Positions 1 to 9,815 are shown, counted from the first letter of the stretch. The stretch is DNA of 64,000 bases from Pseudomonas fluorescens (GCF_018614655.1 NZ_JAGGOG010000002.1:124001-188000), one strand, 5' to 3'. Made by a program: numbers and translations. Notes: generated from the letters alone by a model not told the origin.

Positions 1-1402
1 TGAGGACTTTCTTGAAATAACGGTACTCGCCGCCCTGCTCTTTCACGAAGCTCTGAGCGTTGGCTTCGGAGCTGGTGCCGAGGATCTGCACCACGTAGTG
101 ACCCGCGGGTTGGCTGGTGTACCAACTGCCGCCGGTAGCGGCTGCTTTTGCGACGGTGACCGGTTTTTCAACCGGCTTGGCCGCTGGAGCCGGTTTGGCC
201 ACAGGTGCCGGAGCCGGCTTGGCGACAGGCGCTGGCTTGGCAGTGGCGACCTGGACAGGTGCCGGGGTCGGTTTGGCCGCTGGTGTCGGCGCAGGGCCTG
301 CTGGAATGCCGGCAGGTGGCGCGGTGGTGGTAACGGTCGGCGGTGTAGCACTGGAGCCTTCCACCGGCACGCCGTCGTCACCTTCGGAGATACCCCCAGC
401 GGCTTCGGCCAATGGGCCGCGCATCACTGGCTGGCCGACCATCGGCAAGTTGGTGGGTTGGCCGGAGTTGGCAAACTCGACGTTCGGGGTAGGCTTGCCC
501 AATGGCAACTGCGCTTGTTCGGTTGGCTCGCCGGTGGCCGGTGCCTTGCTGCGACCCGGGATCAACCAGGCGGCGGCAACGGCAACTACGACAACTGCGG
601 AAATCGCCAATACGTGTTTCTTCGGCATGGTGAACCCCATCTTTGGACGCTTCACCGCTGAGCGGCTGGCAATCATGGCTTCGATCATGGCATCCCGGGC
701 GACCTGGTTGATGGTGCCAGGCCAGCCGTCGGAGCTTTCGTGAATATCAGAGATCTGCGCAGCGGAGAAAAGTTCGATGCCCTGACCGGCGCCTTCAAGA
801 CGTTGAGCCAGGTACTCGCGAGTTTCTTCCTCTTCGTAAGGTTGCAATTCGATGACGTGGAAGCGCTCTTCCTCGCCACTGAGATGCTCAAGCTCGGCAA
901 TCAGCGACGATTCGCCGAACAGGAATACGTGCGGGCGACCTTCGGGCGTGCCCGCTGCCAGCGCCAGCAACGCTTCGAGCGCGGACTCGTCGAGTTGCTC
1001 GGCGTCGTCCACCAGCAAGTAGACTTCCTGGCCCGTCAGACCCAGTTGCACCACCTGCTTGAGGATCGCGTTCGGCTCGGCATTGGCCACGTCCAGGGCC
1101 TGGGCGACCTGACGCAACACGCCCGCCGCATCACCGGCGCCACGGGCCGAAACCACTACGCTTTGTACCGACTGCTTGTTGGTACTGGCGACAAGCGCCT
1201 GGCGCAGCAATGTCTTGCCGCTGCCCAGCGGGCCCGTGACCACCAGCAGCAACTGGCTGTAGCGTGCCAGGTGATGCAACTGGCCCAACACCGGCTTGCG
1301 TTGCGCAGGGAAGAATTTGAAACCAGGCACCCGTGGAGCAAAAGGGTCATGGCTTAACTGGAAATGGCCGAGGAAGGCCTCGTCGGCATGCAAACTAGTC
1401 AT
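1..1402 (-). CDS. AAA ATPase with C-terminal SPOR domain (DamX-like), 3' end cut by window
   Basis: The open frame runs from an ATG at 1402 to the window edge (467 codons, no stop). A Walker A motif, GPLGSGKT, is at residues 57-64 and a Walker B-like VYLLVDD at 127-133. A membrane segment lies at about 263-281, then a long Pro/Ala linker rich in KPAPVAKPA, and the start of a SPOR-like domain from about residue 425. This is the ExeA-type AAA plus SPOR layout encoded next to aroB in pseudomonads. SPOR domains bind denuded septal peptidoglycan, so a role at the division septum is likely (inference). The gene follows aroB with 10 bases between them, as part of the aroK-aroB transcription unit. 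Confidence 0.85.
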   Translation of the reverse strand, partial: MTSLHADEAFLGHFQLSHDPFAPRVPGFKFFPAQRKPVLGQLHHLARYSQLLLVVTGPLGSGKTLLRQALVASTNKQSVQSVVVSARGAGDAAGVLRQVAQALDVANAEPNAILKQVVQLGLTGQEVYLLVDDAEQLDESALEALLALAAGTPEGRPHVFLFGESSLIAELEHLSGEEERFHVIELQPYEEEETREYLAQRLEGAGQGIELFSAAQISDIHESSDGWPGTINQVARDAMIEAMIASRSAVKRPKMGFTMPKKHVLAISAVVVVAVAAAWLIPGRSKAPATGEPTEQAQLPLGKPTPNVEFANSGQPTNLPMVGQPVMRGPLAEAAGGISEGDDGVPVEGSSATPPTVTTTAPPAGIPAGPAPTPAAKPTPAPVQVATAKPAPVAKPAPAPVAKPAPAAKPVEKPVTVAKAAATGGSWYTSQPAGHYVVQILGTSSEANAQSFVKEQGGEYRYFKKVL

Positions 1403-1412
1403 CGGGATCTTA

Positions 1413-2513
1413 TTAACCTTTGAGCTGGGCCAGGGCGCGGTAGTCCGCTCCCAGCGTGGCCTGTAAAATCTCTTTTGGATAATCGTCGGTCACTACCGCT
1501 TCGCCCATTCGGCGCAACAGCACCAGTCGCAGTCGACCGTCGATCACTTTCTTGTCTATCGCCATGTGTTCGAGAAAATCAGCCTCAGTCATCTCCTCGG
1601 GAGGAATGACCGGCAAACCGGCGCGCTGGAACAGGCGGATACCACGATCCCGCTCCTGGGCGCTGATCCAGCCCAGGCGTTGCGACATCTCCAACGCCAT
1701 CACTGTGCCAGCCGCTACAGCTTCCCCATGCAACCACACACCATAGCCCATGTGCGTTTCGATCGCATGGCCGAAGGTATGGCCCAGGTTCAACGTGGCG
1801 CGCACACCGGACTCCCGCTCGTCGGCATTGACCACCAGCGCCTTGGCGGCACAGGAGCGGGAAATGGCTTCGGTCAACGCCACCTGGTCCAGGGCACGCA
1901 GGGCATCGACGTGCTCTTCCAGCCAGGTAAGGAACGGTTCGTCGCAGATCAGCCCGTACTTGATGACTTCCGCCAAACCCGCCGACAGCTCGCGGGGCGG
2001 CAACGTATTGAGGGTGGCGGTGTCGATCAGTACCACGTTGGGCTGATAGAACGCACCGACCATGTTCTTGCCCAGCGGATGGTTGATGCCGGTCTTGCCG
2101 CCTACCGACGAGTCGACCTGGGACAACAGAGTGGTGGGCACCTGGATAAAGTCCACACCGCGTTGGTAACAAGCCGCCGCGAAACCCGCCATATCGCCAA
2201 TGACGCCGCCGCCGAGTGCAACCACAGTGGTGCGACGGTCGTGACGAGCAGTCAGCAGGCCATCAAAGATCAGTTGCAGGGTTTCCCAGTTCTTGAAGGC
2301 TTCGCCATCGGGCAACACTACCGAAATAACGGAAAACGCCTCAAGGCTGCGGCTCAGACGCTCAAGATAAAGCGGCGCCACTGTCTCGTTGGAGATAATC
2401 GCCACTTGTCGCCCGGCAATATGCGGTGCGAGCAACTCGGGCTGGTCCAACAAACCTTCGCCAATGTGGATCGGGTAGCTGCGCTCGCCTAGATCGACCT
2501 TAAGTGTCTGCAT
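1413..2513 (-). CDS. aroB: 3-dehydroquinate synthase
   Basis: Second step of the shikimate pathway: converts DAHP to 3-dehydroquinate using NAD and a divalent metal, in the cytoplasm. The protein is 366 residues, normal for AroB, with the glycine-rich NAD-binding motif [13 protein letters not shown] and the metal-site region GHTFGHAIE. The start is placed at the ATG giving MQTLKVDL, because the longer frame to 2591 adds 26 residues not seen in the family. It lies 148 bases downstream of aroK and just upstream of the SPOR/ATPase gene, the usual pseudomonad order. Confidence 0.97.
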   Translation of the reverse strand: MQTLKVDLGERSYPIHIGEGLLDQPELLAPHIAGRQVAIISNETVAPLYLERLSRSLEAFSVISVVLPDGEAFKNWETLQLIFDGLLTARHDRRTTVVALGGGVIGDMAGFAAACYQRGVDFIQVPTTLLSQVDSSVGGKTGINHPLGKNMVGAFYQPNVVLIDTATLNTLPPRELSAGLAEVIKYGLICDEPFLTWLEEHVDALRALDQVALTEAISRSCAAKALVVNADERESGVRATLNLGHTFGHAIETHMGYGVWLHGEAVAAGTVMALEMSQRLGWISAQERDRGIRLFQRAGLPVIPPEEMTEADFLEHMAIDKKVIDGRLRLVLLRRMGEAVVTDDYPKEILQATLGADYRALAQLKG

Positions 2514-2661
2514 GTTTCCCCGCGTTGAAGATGGAAGCAGGTGTCCTGCCCTACATTTACGTTTGTCGGCAACGTCGAGATCTGACGCCACCTGATGGCT
2601 CTACGCCACAACTCTACCGGCCATGACGCGACGCCGAGGATAGCGCATTTCGAGCCAGGCT

Positions 2662-3180
2662 TTAACGGGGGGGCAGCCGCTGCAAGCGTTCCAGAATGTC
2701 GAGTACGACCATTCGTGGTGGCCGTTCATCGGTTTCCACCACCAGATCGGCGATCTCCCGATACAGCGGATCCCGCAGCGCCAGCAAATCCCGCAGGGTT
2801 TTCGCCGGGTCCGCCGTTCGCAGCAATGGACGATTGCGATCGCGGGCCGTGCGGCCGACCTGCTGCTCAACCGACGCATGCAGGTAGACCACCCGACCGC
2901 CGGCATGCAGCGCACGACGGTTTTCATCGCGCATCACCGCGCCGCCGCCGGTGGCCAATACCACGCCATCGCAGCCACACAGCTCAGCAATCATTGCCTG
3001 CTCACGGTCACGAAAGCCCAGTTCGCCTTCCTTATCGAAGATCCACGGGATATTGGCGCCCGTGCGCAATTCAATTTCCTTATCGGAGTCTTTGAATGGC
3101 AGGCGCAGCTCTTTGGCCAGCAAACGGCCGATGGTGCTTTTTCCAGCCCCCATCGGTCCTACAAGAATCAAATTTCGCAC
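2662..3180 (-). CDS. aroK: Shikimate kinase
   Basis: Phosphorylates shikimate with ATP to shikimate 3-phosphate. At 172 residues it is full length for the family, with the P-loop GPMGAGKS at 8-15, a shikimate-binding DSDKEIE motif, and GGGAVM in the middle. The start codon is GTG (3178-3180), giving MRNLILVG. It begins only 4 bases after the pilQ stop, so it is probably the last-but-one enzyme gene of a pilMNOPQ-aroKB transcription unit. This linkage may be why the damaged pil genes upstream have not been deleted outright (inference). Confidence 0.97.
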   Translation of the reverse strand: MRNLILVGPMGAGKSTIGRLLAKELRLPFKDSDKEIELRTGANIPWIFDKEGELGFRDREQAMIAELCGCDGVVLATGGGAVMRDENRRALHAGGRVVYLHASVEQQVGRTARDRNRPLLRTADPAKTLRDLLALRDPLYREIADLVVETDERPPRMVVLDILERLQRLPPR

Positions 3181-3184
3181 AGAA

Positions 3185-4579
3185 TCAACGACTCACAGCA
3201 ATCGCCTGGTTATTCATAATACGCGGAGTCAGGAACACCAGCAGCTCGGATTTTTTCTCCGAAACCACATCCCGCCGGAAAAGGCGGCCAAGATACGGCA
3301 GATCGCCCAAAAATGGCACTTTATCTACCACCTTGCTCTGGGTATTGGAAAAAACCCCGCCAATGACGATGGTCTCACCATCCTTGACCAACACCTTGGC
3401 GTTGACCTCGTTTTTCTTGATCGGCGGCACGTCATTGAGCTTGTTCAGGTAGTCGGGCTCATCCTTGGTGACCTTGACCTCCATGATTACCCGGTCATCC
3501 GGGGTAATCTGCGGCGTGACTTCCAGGGACAACGAGGCCTCCTTGAACGACACCGATGTGGCGCCGCTGGAACTGGATTCCTGGTAGGGAATCTCGGTGC
3601 CCTTGAGGATTCGAGCGGTTTCTTTGTCGGAGGTGACGACCTTGGGCTGCGAGACAATTTCGCCGTTACCGGTTTTCTCCATGGCGGTCAGCTCCAGGTC
3701 CAGCAGAATATTGTCGGTAATAAAGGCAATGCCCAAGCCTGACGTGCCGTTGATAGCCCCCAGGTCAACAAAGGGTGAGCTGGGCAGATTCTCCGGCAGC
3801 TCTACACCTTCGGCCGCGGGTTTATTGATCCCGCCAGCGCTCCAATTACCCCGGTTGAGCCGCCCACCCCAACGCACACCCAGGCTTTTGTCGTAATCGA
3901 CATTGGCCTCGACAATCCGCGCTTCGATCATTACCTGGCGCACCGGAATATCCAGTTGCGCCACGATCCGCCGCAATTCGTCCAGGCGTTCCTGAGTCTG
4001 GTAGGCGATGATATTGTTGGTCCGGTCATCCACCGCGACCGAACCGCGCTCTTCGGTGGTGCCCTCACCGTCCGTCACCGACTGGAACAGCCTGGCAAGG
4101 TCAGAAGCCTTGGCGTAGTTCACCTGGAGCAACTCACGGCGCAACGGCGTCAGCTCGGCCACCTGTTTGCGCGACTCCAGAACCAGCAGCTCACGTGCCG
4201 CCAGCTCCTCGGCGGGGGCAACCAGTAGCACGTTGGCGGTCACGCGCTTGTCCAACCCCTTCGTCTGCAGCACCAGATCCAGGGCCTGATCCCAAGGCAC
4301 GTCCTTGAGACGCAACGTAATCGAACCCTGCACCTCATCACTGGCCACCAGGTTCAGGCCGGCAACGTCGGCAATCTGCTGCAAGACGACCCGCACTTCG
4401 ATGTTCTGGAAATTAAGGCTTAACTTATCGCCACTGAACGCAGCACGCTCGGTAGTGAGTGGTGCACCGCCAGGCGGCGGCAGGTGAATCAGGTCGACCC
4501 GGTTGGGCACAGCCTTGGCCATCGGTGCCATGAACGCTATCCATAGCGCCACACCGAGGGACGAAAAAGTCCGTTTCAT
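3185..4579 (-). CDS. pilQ: Type IV pilus secretin, short form without AMIN domains
   Basis: Outer-membrane secretin through which type IV pili pass. The 464-residue protein has a signal peptide (cleavage likely after MAKA at about 23), an STN/N0-like module (about 48-105), a secretin N1-type domain (about 120-230), and a C-terminal secretin domain ending in [12 protein letters not shown]. aeruginosa PilQ is about 714 residues; the missing part is the N-terminal region with the AMIN peptidoglycan-binding domains. The reading frame is otherwise intact. It follows pilP by 12 bases. The secretin assignment is firm. Whether it still builds a pilus pore is doubtful given the state of pilM and pilP. 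Confidence 0.9.
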   Translation of the reverse strand: MKRTFSSLGVALWIAFMAPMAKAVPNRVDLIHLPPPGGAPLTTERAAFSGDKLSLNFQNIEVRVVLQQIADVAGLNLVASDEVQGSITLRLKDVPWDQALDLVLQTKGLDKRVTANVLLVAPAEELAARELLVLESRKQVAELTPLRRELLQVNYAKASDLARLFQSVTDGEGTTEERGSVAVDDRTNNIIAYQTQERLDELRRIVAQLDIPVRQVMIEARIVEANVDYDKSLGVRWGGRLNRGNWSAGGINKPAAEGVELPENLPSSPFVDLGAINGTSGLGIAFITDNILLDLELTAMEKTGNGEIVSQPKVVTSDKETARILKGTEIPYQESSSSGATSVSFKEASLSLEVTPQITPDDRVIMEVKVTKDEPDYLNKLNDVPPIKKNEVNAKVLVKDGETIVIGGVFSNTQSKVVDKVPFLGDLPYLGRLFRRDVVSEKKSELLVFLTPRIMNNQAIAVSR

Positions 4580-4591
4580 TGTTTGATTCCG

Positions 4592-5114
4592 TTATAAATG
4601 CACGTTCAAGGCAAGGGTTCGCGAGCGTTCCAGCCACGCGCCCTCGCCATCCGGGAAGAGCTCGACGAGCTCGATGTGTGAGTCATGAATGGCCGTCACC
4701 TGTCCGTGATCCGCCCCCAGATAATCGCCCACCGCAAGACGATGCACCGCCGTAGCACCCCGCAACAGGGCAAAGGTTTGCCCCCCCGCGGGACAAGGTA
4801 CCGACCATTTCGAATTGCTCGATGGCAAAACCTTCCAGAAACCCTCGCAAACGCTCGGGATCAGGCTTGAGCGCCGAGCGCCCTGTAGCACGCTCGACCT
4901 GTCGAGACGGCGGCTGGAAAGGATCACGCAGGGACGCCGGATCGTAGACAAAGCGCTGGCGACTGACAGGCTGCGGCACCCCCTCTATGGGCGCCGGCGG
5001 CCGTTGGCGAATCTCGCGCAACTGAGCCTCCAATGCCTGCACGTCATCACCACCGCCACAACCGACCAGCGATACCAGGCCCAAGGCCAGGCCCACACCT
5101 TTGAAGCGGCTCAT
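4592..5114 (-). pseudogene. pilP: Type IV pilus lipoprotein PilP, frameshifted
   Basis: The N-terminal frame starts at an ATG at 5114 with a lipoprotein-type signal (LGLVSLVGCGGG) and runs in good PilP sequence to EMVGTLSRGG. It then enters nonsense and stops at 4683. The C-terminal half of PilP (QTFALLRGATAVHRLAVGDYLG to NVHL) continues in the next frame and stops at 4592. The switch falls on a run of seven G (coding strand; C at 4781-4787). Removing one G gives a continuous 173-residue protein, the normal PilP length. PilP normally links PilN/PilO to PilQ. The break may be a true mutation, a slippage switch or a sequencing error; the sequence alone cannot decide. Confidence 0.9.
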
Positions 5115-5713
5115 GGCAATAACCCTTGTTCGTTGTAGCGGTAGGTCTTGGCCAGCAGCTCAAGCCTTAATAGCGGTCCTGCCTGCGGATTGGCTGGCCT
5201 GATGGTCAAGTCATGCAAGGTAATAACCCTTGGCAATCCGACCAGGGTGCTGATGAACATCGCCAGGTCGTGATAGGCACCGGTGACGCCAATCTGCAAG
5301 GGCAACTCGATATAGAGCGGCTGAAGCCGCTCGTCCAGCAGCTTGATTTCCTCGAATGCCAAGCCGTTGACCATGCCCAGTCGAGTGATGTCTTCAAGCA
5401 GGCCCGGCACTTCAGTAGCGGTTGGTAACTGCTGCAACAGCTTGGCAAACGCCTCCCGCATGCCCTGGAGCTGGAGGGTATAGGCCTCAAGGTTGGCGGC
5501 AAGGGGCGACTTCAGGGCAAGTCGCTGTAGCAGGACCACTTCCTGTGCCTCTTGCTGGCGTAACTTCTCCCGCGAATTACTCAGATAGAAAATGTCAGCC
5601 AACACCAGCAACAGGCAGATCAGTCCGAGGCCCAAAAGTGCTTGTCGAGACAAAGACCAGTTCGGTGCGTTGCGGTAGAGTGCGGAGAATTCGAGGCTCG
5701 TTGACAGGCTCAT
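5111..5713 (-). CDS. pilO: Type IV pilus inner-membrane protein PilO
   Basis: Bitopic protein that pairs with PilN in the alignment complex of the type IV pilus. The 200-residue sequence has a single transmembrane helix at about 27-46 (LGLGLICLLLVLADIFYL), a coiled-coil stretch rich in Leu/Gln (about 50-100), and a periplasmic ferredoxin-like domain with ITLHDLTI near the end. Its ATG overlaps the pilN stop by four bases, and its stop overlaps the pilP start by four bases, so translation is coupled. It appears intact. Confidence 0.92.
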   Translation of the reverse strand: MSLSTSLEFSALYRNAPNWSLSRQALLGLGLICLLLVLADIFYLSNSREKLRQQEAQEVVLLQRLALKSPLAANLEAYTLQLQGMREAFAKLLQQLPTATEVPGLLEDITRLGMVNGLAFEEIKLLDERLQPLYIELPLQIGVTGAYHDLAMFISTLVGLPRVITLHDLTIRPANPQAGPLLRLELLAKTYRYNEQGLLP

Positions 5714-6261
5714 TGCGACGCCTCGGCAGACGCTCTCTGGCGAACCATCAACTGGAAGCCACTGCCACCGCCCTCGTCGTCGGCCTGCACATGCTGCAGC
5801 CGAGGTGCCTGCAAGGCATTACTCGCCTCGAGGCCGCGCAGGAACCGGGCGATGTCCTGATTCGACTCGGCGCCACCTCGGACCCCGACATTGTCACCCT
5901 CGACAATGACTTCGCGCAGTTGCACGCCATCCGGCACGGCACGAGCCAGTTGGTCGAACAGCAAGGCGCCAGCCGAACGATCGGCTTGCAGCCCCTGGAC
6001 GACCTTCATTCGCTCCACAAGCTGCAAGCGCTGCTCGCGCAGTTCATCAATAGTCTTGATCTGCGAATCAAGCACCGTCACTGCCTTGCTCAAGTGGCTG
6101 CTACGGGTCACTTGCCGATCAATCGCCCGGTCGATCACCCGATCCGCCAGCCACACCGCCGCCAGCGCCACACCCGCCATCGCGAACAAAAACGTCAGGA
6201 AATATTGGCGTCGACGCTTGGCCCGCTCTTCGCGCCAAGGCAAAAGGTTGATACGTGTCAT
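5710..6261 (-). CDS. pilN: Type IV pilus inner-membrane protein PilN
   Basis: The 183-residue protein begins MTRINLLPWREE, the conserved cytoplasmic INLLPWR peptide that docks into PilM. It is followed by a transmembrane helix (about 22-42) and a coiled-coil plus periplasmic domain. The start is set at this ATG because the longer frame adds 21 unrelated residues. The pilM stop and the pilN ATG share one base (TGATG), and the pilN stop overlaps pilO. The gene looks intact although its cytoplasmic partner PilM has lost its middle. Confidence 0.93.
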   Translation of the reverse strand: MTRINLLPWREERAKRRRQYFLTFLFAMAGVALAAVWLADRVIDRAIDRQVTRSSHLSKAVTVLDSQIKTIDELREQRLQLVERMKVVQGLQADRSAGALLFDQLARAVPDGVQLREVIVEGDNVGVRGGAESNQDIARFLRGLEASNALQAPRLQHVQADDEGGGSGFQLMVRQRASAEASQ

Positions 6262-6914
6262 CAATCGAAACTCCTCAGGGCCAAGCCGCAAGCAACTCCC
6301 ATCCCTTGGGCATCGGTGGCCCACTGCACACCATCGACTCGATGGCCTGGCGCGATGCTGTCGAAAGCCTGACCACTGGCGCGGGCCAATGCAAACGCTT
6401 CGACATCCACTACCCGCGTCACCAGCCCCGCCAGGGCCAGCACTGCCTCACGGGCTTCGACCTGCTCCTTGAGACAGGCGACGAGCAGTACCTCGATGCG
6501 CTGCGGATCAAGGGCCGAGATACCCTGGACCTGAAAATCGATTGCCACCTCATCCAGTGGATAGGGAATGTACTGGTCCGCCTCCAGATTGATTCGGTGC
6601 ACCATTTCGTCATCGCTGAGCCCCGCGTCCATCTCGATCACCCGAGTGATCACCGACGACCCGGCTACAGCAACCGCTGCGCTTTTCAGGGATGTACAGG
6701 CTTGTGACAACGCCTTGGAAAGTGCCAGCCCCACGGCGTCAAGATCAACCAGCGTGCTGTCGATCACGGCATGGGCCGGCAGGTGTTGAATGCCATAGGC
6801 CCGCACCGTGTAACCCGCACCTGAGCGCTCCAGCTCCACCAGCCTCACTGCGGCATCATTGATGTCGACACCCAGGACGGCATCGGTTTTTTGCGTGAAA
6901 AATCCTTTTCTCAT
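6261..6914 (-). CDS. pilM: Type IV pilus actin-like PilM with large internal in-frame deletion
   Basis: The N-terminal part reads as ordinary PilM (FFTQKTDAVLGVDINDAAVR to VVDVEAFALARA). It then jumps directly to the C-terminal signature VACGLALRSFD. The protein is 217 residues against about 354 in P. aeruginosa, so about 137 residues are missing from the actin-like fold, including much of the second ATPase lobe. The frame is maintained. The start is the ATG at 6914, preceded by GGGGAG; an upstream TTG in the same frame contains that ribosome site and is rejected. It is the first gene of the operon. Loss of ATP binding is likely; the PilN-binding lobe may survive (inference). Confidence 0.85.
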   Translation of the reverse strand: MRKGFFTQKTDAVLGVDINDAAVRLVELERSGAGYTVRAYGIQHLPAHAVIDSTLVDLDAVGLALSKALSQACTSLKSAAVAVAGSSVITRVIEMDAGLSDDEMVHRINLEADQYIPYPLDEVAIDFQVQGISALDPQRIEVLLVACLKEQVEAREAVLALAGLVTRVVDVEAFALARASGQAFDSIAPGHRVDGVQWATDAQGMGVACGLALRSFD

Positions 6915-7133
6915 AAAACTCCCCAAAACTTTCCCTGTCTTACGGCCTGACTGTCAGTCTGGATCGATGCATTCGGTCGGCTTGTTGGAGAGGCGCGAAT
7001 GACGCCTCGAGCCGAAAATGCTTTAATGCCCAGCGTTTTTTCCCGCTTTTTTATCCGCAGGCCGGGGTGCTCCATCGTTTGTCGTGTATGCCCCGACGCC
7101 TAACTCATTCTTTTCTCTGGAAATCCAAAAGCC

Positions 7134-9602
7134 TTGATTCGTCTGCTGAAGTTTTTCGGGTACTCCATTGTCGCTATCGTCTGCGGCCTAATGCTCGTTC
7201 TCAGCGGGGCCTACCTCTACCTTAGTCCGGGATTGCCCTCGGTAGAGGCCCTGAGAAGTATCCAGTTGCAGATTCCTTTGCGGGTCTACAGCAGCGATGA
7301 AAAACTGATCGCGGAGTTCGGCGAAATGCGCCGCACCCCGATCCGTTTCGCCGACATTCCACCCAATTTCATCAACGCCCTGTTGTCGGCCGAAGACGAC
7401 AACTTCGCCAATCACTATGGCGTCGACCCCAGCAGCCTGGTGCGTGCAGCCACTCAATTGGTAAAAAGCGGACACATTCAGTCCGGCGGCAGCACCATCA
7501 CCATGCAGGTGGCGAAGAACTTCTTCCTCACCAGCGAGCGCAGCTTCTCCCGCAAGGCCACGGAAATTCTCCTGGCGCTGCAGATCGAACGGCAATTGAC
7601 CAAGGACGAGATCCTGGAGCTGTACGTCAACAAGATCTACCTGGGCAACCGCGCCTACGGGATCGAGGCGGCTTCGCAGGTGTACTACGGCAAGTCGATT
7701 CGCGACGCCAGCCTTGCGCAGATGGCCATGATTGCCGGCCTGCCCAAGGCCCCTTCACGCTTCAACCCCCTGGCCAACCCTGCGCGCAGCAAAGAGCGTC
7801 GCGACTGGATCCTGGGGCGCATGTACAAGCTGGGCAAGATCGACCAGGCCGCCTATGAAGGTGCCGTGGCCGAACCGTTGAACGCCAGCTATCACGTGCC
7901 GACACCTGAAGTGAACGCACCGTACATCGCCGAAATGGTCCGGGCCGAAATGGTTGGCCGTTACGGCAGCGACGCCTATACCGAAGGTTTCCGCGTTACT
8001 ACGACCATTCCGAGCAACTTGCAGGAAATCGCCAACCACTCGGTGCACGAAGGCCTGATCACCTATGACCAGCGCCACGGCTACCGCGGCCCCGAATCAC
8101 GCCTGCCGGGCAAGACCCTGAGTGCCTGGACCGTTGAGCTGGGCAAACAGCGCGCAATCAGCGGCCTTGAGCCAGCTATCGTCACCCAGGTGAAGAAAGA
8201 TGGCGTGCAGGTGCTGACCCGCACCGGCGAAGAACATGTGTCGTGGGACAGCATGAAATGGGCCCGTCCATTCCTCAACACCAACAGCATGGGCCCGATG
8301 CCCAAGCAGCCGTCGGACGTGGCTCAGGTCGGCGACCTGATCCGTGTGCAGCGCCAGAAGGACGACAGCCTGAAATTCAGCCAGGTGCCTGTGGCACAAG
8401 GCGCCCTGGTGTCGCTGGATCCGCAAAACGGCGCGATTCGCGCCCTGGTGGGTGGTTTTGCCTTCGAGCAGAGCAACTACAACCGCGCGACCCAAGCCAA
8501 GCGCCAACCGGGTTCCAGCTTCAAGCCATTCGTCTATAGCGCGGCCCTGGATAACGGCTACACCGCCGCCAGCCTGGTCAATGATGCACCGATCGTGTTT
8601 GTCGACGAGTACCTGGACAAGGTCTGGCGACCAAAGAACGACACCAACACGTTCCTCGGCCCGATCCGAATCCGTGAGGCGCTGTACAAGTCCCGCAACC
8701 TGGTGTCGATTCGCCTGCTGCAGGCGATGGGTGTGAGCAAGACCATCAATTACATGACCCGCTTTGGCTTCAACAAGCAGGATCTGCCGCCCAACCTGTC
8801 CCTGGCCCTCGGTACCGCCACCCTCACGCCGATGGAAATCGCCACGGGCTGGAGCACCTTTGCCAACGGCGGCTACAAGATCACGCCGTACCTGATCGAC
8901 AAGATCGAAAGCCGCAACGGGGAGACGCTGTTCACAGCCAACCCGCCGCGCGTGCCGGGAGACGTGGTCAATGGCGTCGCGGCTACCGATGGCGTGGCAG
9001 CACCGACCAATGGCGACATCACCATCGAAACAACACCGGATGCAACACCGACCGCTGGCGCACCCGCAACCCCGCCCGCCCCGCAAGCGCCAGCAGTGGC
9101 CGAGCGGGTGGTGGACGGCCGCACCACCTATATCCTCAACAGCATCCTGGAGGACGTCATCAAGAAAGGCACCGGTCGTCGCGCCCTGGCCTTGGGCCGT
9201 ACGGACCTGGCAGGCAAGACGGGTACCACCAACGAATCCAAGGACGCCTGGTTCTCCGGCTACAACGCCGACTACGTGACCACCGTCTGGACCGGCTACG
9301 ATAAACCGGAAAGCCTTGGCCGTCGTGAATTCGGCGGCACTGTCGCGTTGCCGATCTGGATGAGCTACATGGGCGCAGCCCTCAAGGACATGCCACCCCA
9401 CAGCCAGGCTGAGCCGGAAGGTCTTCTCAGCCTGCGGGTCGACCCCGTCAGCGGCCGTGCCGCCGTCCCGGGCACGCCGAATGCGTATTTCGAACTGTTC
9501 AAGAGCGAAGATACGCCGCCGTCGGTCAATGAGCTGGGTAACGGCACCGTGCCGGGCAGCCCTTTACCGGCAGACGAGGGCGCTCCGATCGATTTGTTCT
9601 GA
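7134..9602 (+). CDS. ponA: Penicillin-binding protein 1A (bifunctional transglycosylase/transpeptidase)
   Basis: Class A PBP that polymerises and cross-links peptidoglycan in the periplasm. The 822-residue protein has an N-terminal membrane anchor (about 9-31), a GT51 transglycosylase domain with catalytic Glu87 in SAEDDNF, an OB-like insert, and a transpeptidase domain with active-site S461-S-F-K464, an SRN motif (KSRNLVSIR) and KTGTT near residue 695. A Thr/Pro/Ala-rich stretch of about 50 residues precedes the last part. The start codon is TTG. It is divergent from pilM across 219 bases in which I see no clear promoter. A REP pair and a terminator follow it. Confidence 0.96.
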   Translation: MIRLLKFFGYSIVAIVCGLMLVLSGAYLYLSPGLPSVEALRSIQLQIPLRVYSSDEKLIAEFGEMRRTPIRFADIPPNFINALLSAEDDNFANHYGVDPSSLVRAATQLVKSGHIQSGGSTITMQVAKNFFLTSERSFSRKATEILLALQIERQLTKDEILELYVNKIYLGNRAYGIEAASQVYYGKSIRDASLAQMAMIAGLPKAPSRFNPLANPARSKERRDWILGRMYKLGKIDQAAYEGAVAEPLNASYHVPTPEVNAPYIAEMVRAEMVGRYGSDAYTEGFRVTTTIPSNLQEIANHSVHEGLITYDQRHGYRGPESRLPGKTLSAWTVELGKQRAISGLEPAIVTQVKKDGVQVLTRTGEEHVSWDSMKWARPFLNTNSMGPMPKQPSDVAQVGDLIRVQRQKDDSLKFSQVPVAQGALVSLDPQNGAIRALVGGFAFEQSNYNRATQAKRQPGSSFKPFVYSAALDNGYTAASLVNDAPIVFVDEYLDKVWRPKNDTNTFLGPIRIREALYKSRNLVSIRLLQAMGVSKTINYMTRFGFNKQDLPPNLSLALGTATLTPMEIATGWSTFANGGYKITPYLIDKIESRNGETLFTANPPRVPGDVVNGVAATDGVAAPTNGDITIETTPDATPTAGAPATPPAPQAPAVAERVVDGRTTYILNSILEDVIKKGTGRRALALGRTDLAGKTGTTNESKDAWFSGYNADYVTTVWTGYDKPESLGRREFGGTVALPIWMSYMGAALKDMPPHSQAEPEGLLSLRVDPVSGRAAVPGTPNAYFELFKSEDTPPSVNELGNGTVPGSPLPADEGAPIDLF

Positions 9603-9632
9603 TAACCAGGATCTATGGCCTGACATAGATCC

Positions 9633-9725
9633 AATGTGGGAGCGGGCTTGCTCGCGAATGCGGTGTTTCAGTCACAGATGCATTGGCTGACACACCGCAT
9701 TCGCGAGCAAGCCCGCTCCCACATT
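9633..9725. repeat. REP doublet (inverted pair), family A
   Basis: Two inverted copies of AATGTGGGAGCGGGCTTGCTCGCGAATGCGGTG-type sequence face each other around a short spacer and can fold into a long hairpin. This is the typical REPIN arrangement of fluorescent pseudomonads. It lies between ponA and the terminator shared with maeB. Confidence 0.9.
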
Positions 9726-9761
9726 TGGTTCTGCACCAGACGCCAGTAATCGACAGGCCAC

Positions 9762-9796
9762 AAAAAAGCCCCGACTCATCCGAGCCGGGGCTTTTT
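9762..9796. terminator. Bidirectional rho-independent terminator between ponA and maeB
   Basis: Six A, then GCCCCG, a short loop region, CGGGGC and a run of T. The A-run and T-run on either side let it serve both convergent genes, ponA (plus) and maeB (minus). Confidence 0.9.
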
Positions 9797-9815
9797 GTTG
9801 GTGCGCTACAACGGC

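Noticed and set aside
1566..2492. A plus-strand gene opposite aroB
   Set aside because: His/Gln/Arg-rich shadow frame with no domain; aroB on the other strand is full length and conserved.
4592..4951. A separate 119-residue gene in the pilP region
   Set aside because: Its C-terminal half is the natural continuation of PilP and its N-terminal half is a shadow of the pilP frame; a single-base frameshift explains both.
6915..7133. Promoters between pilM and ponA
   Set aside because: Several partial hexamers are present but none with correct spacing and good match on either strand, so I do not call one.
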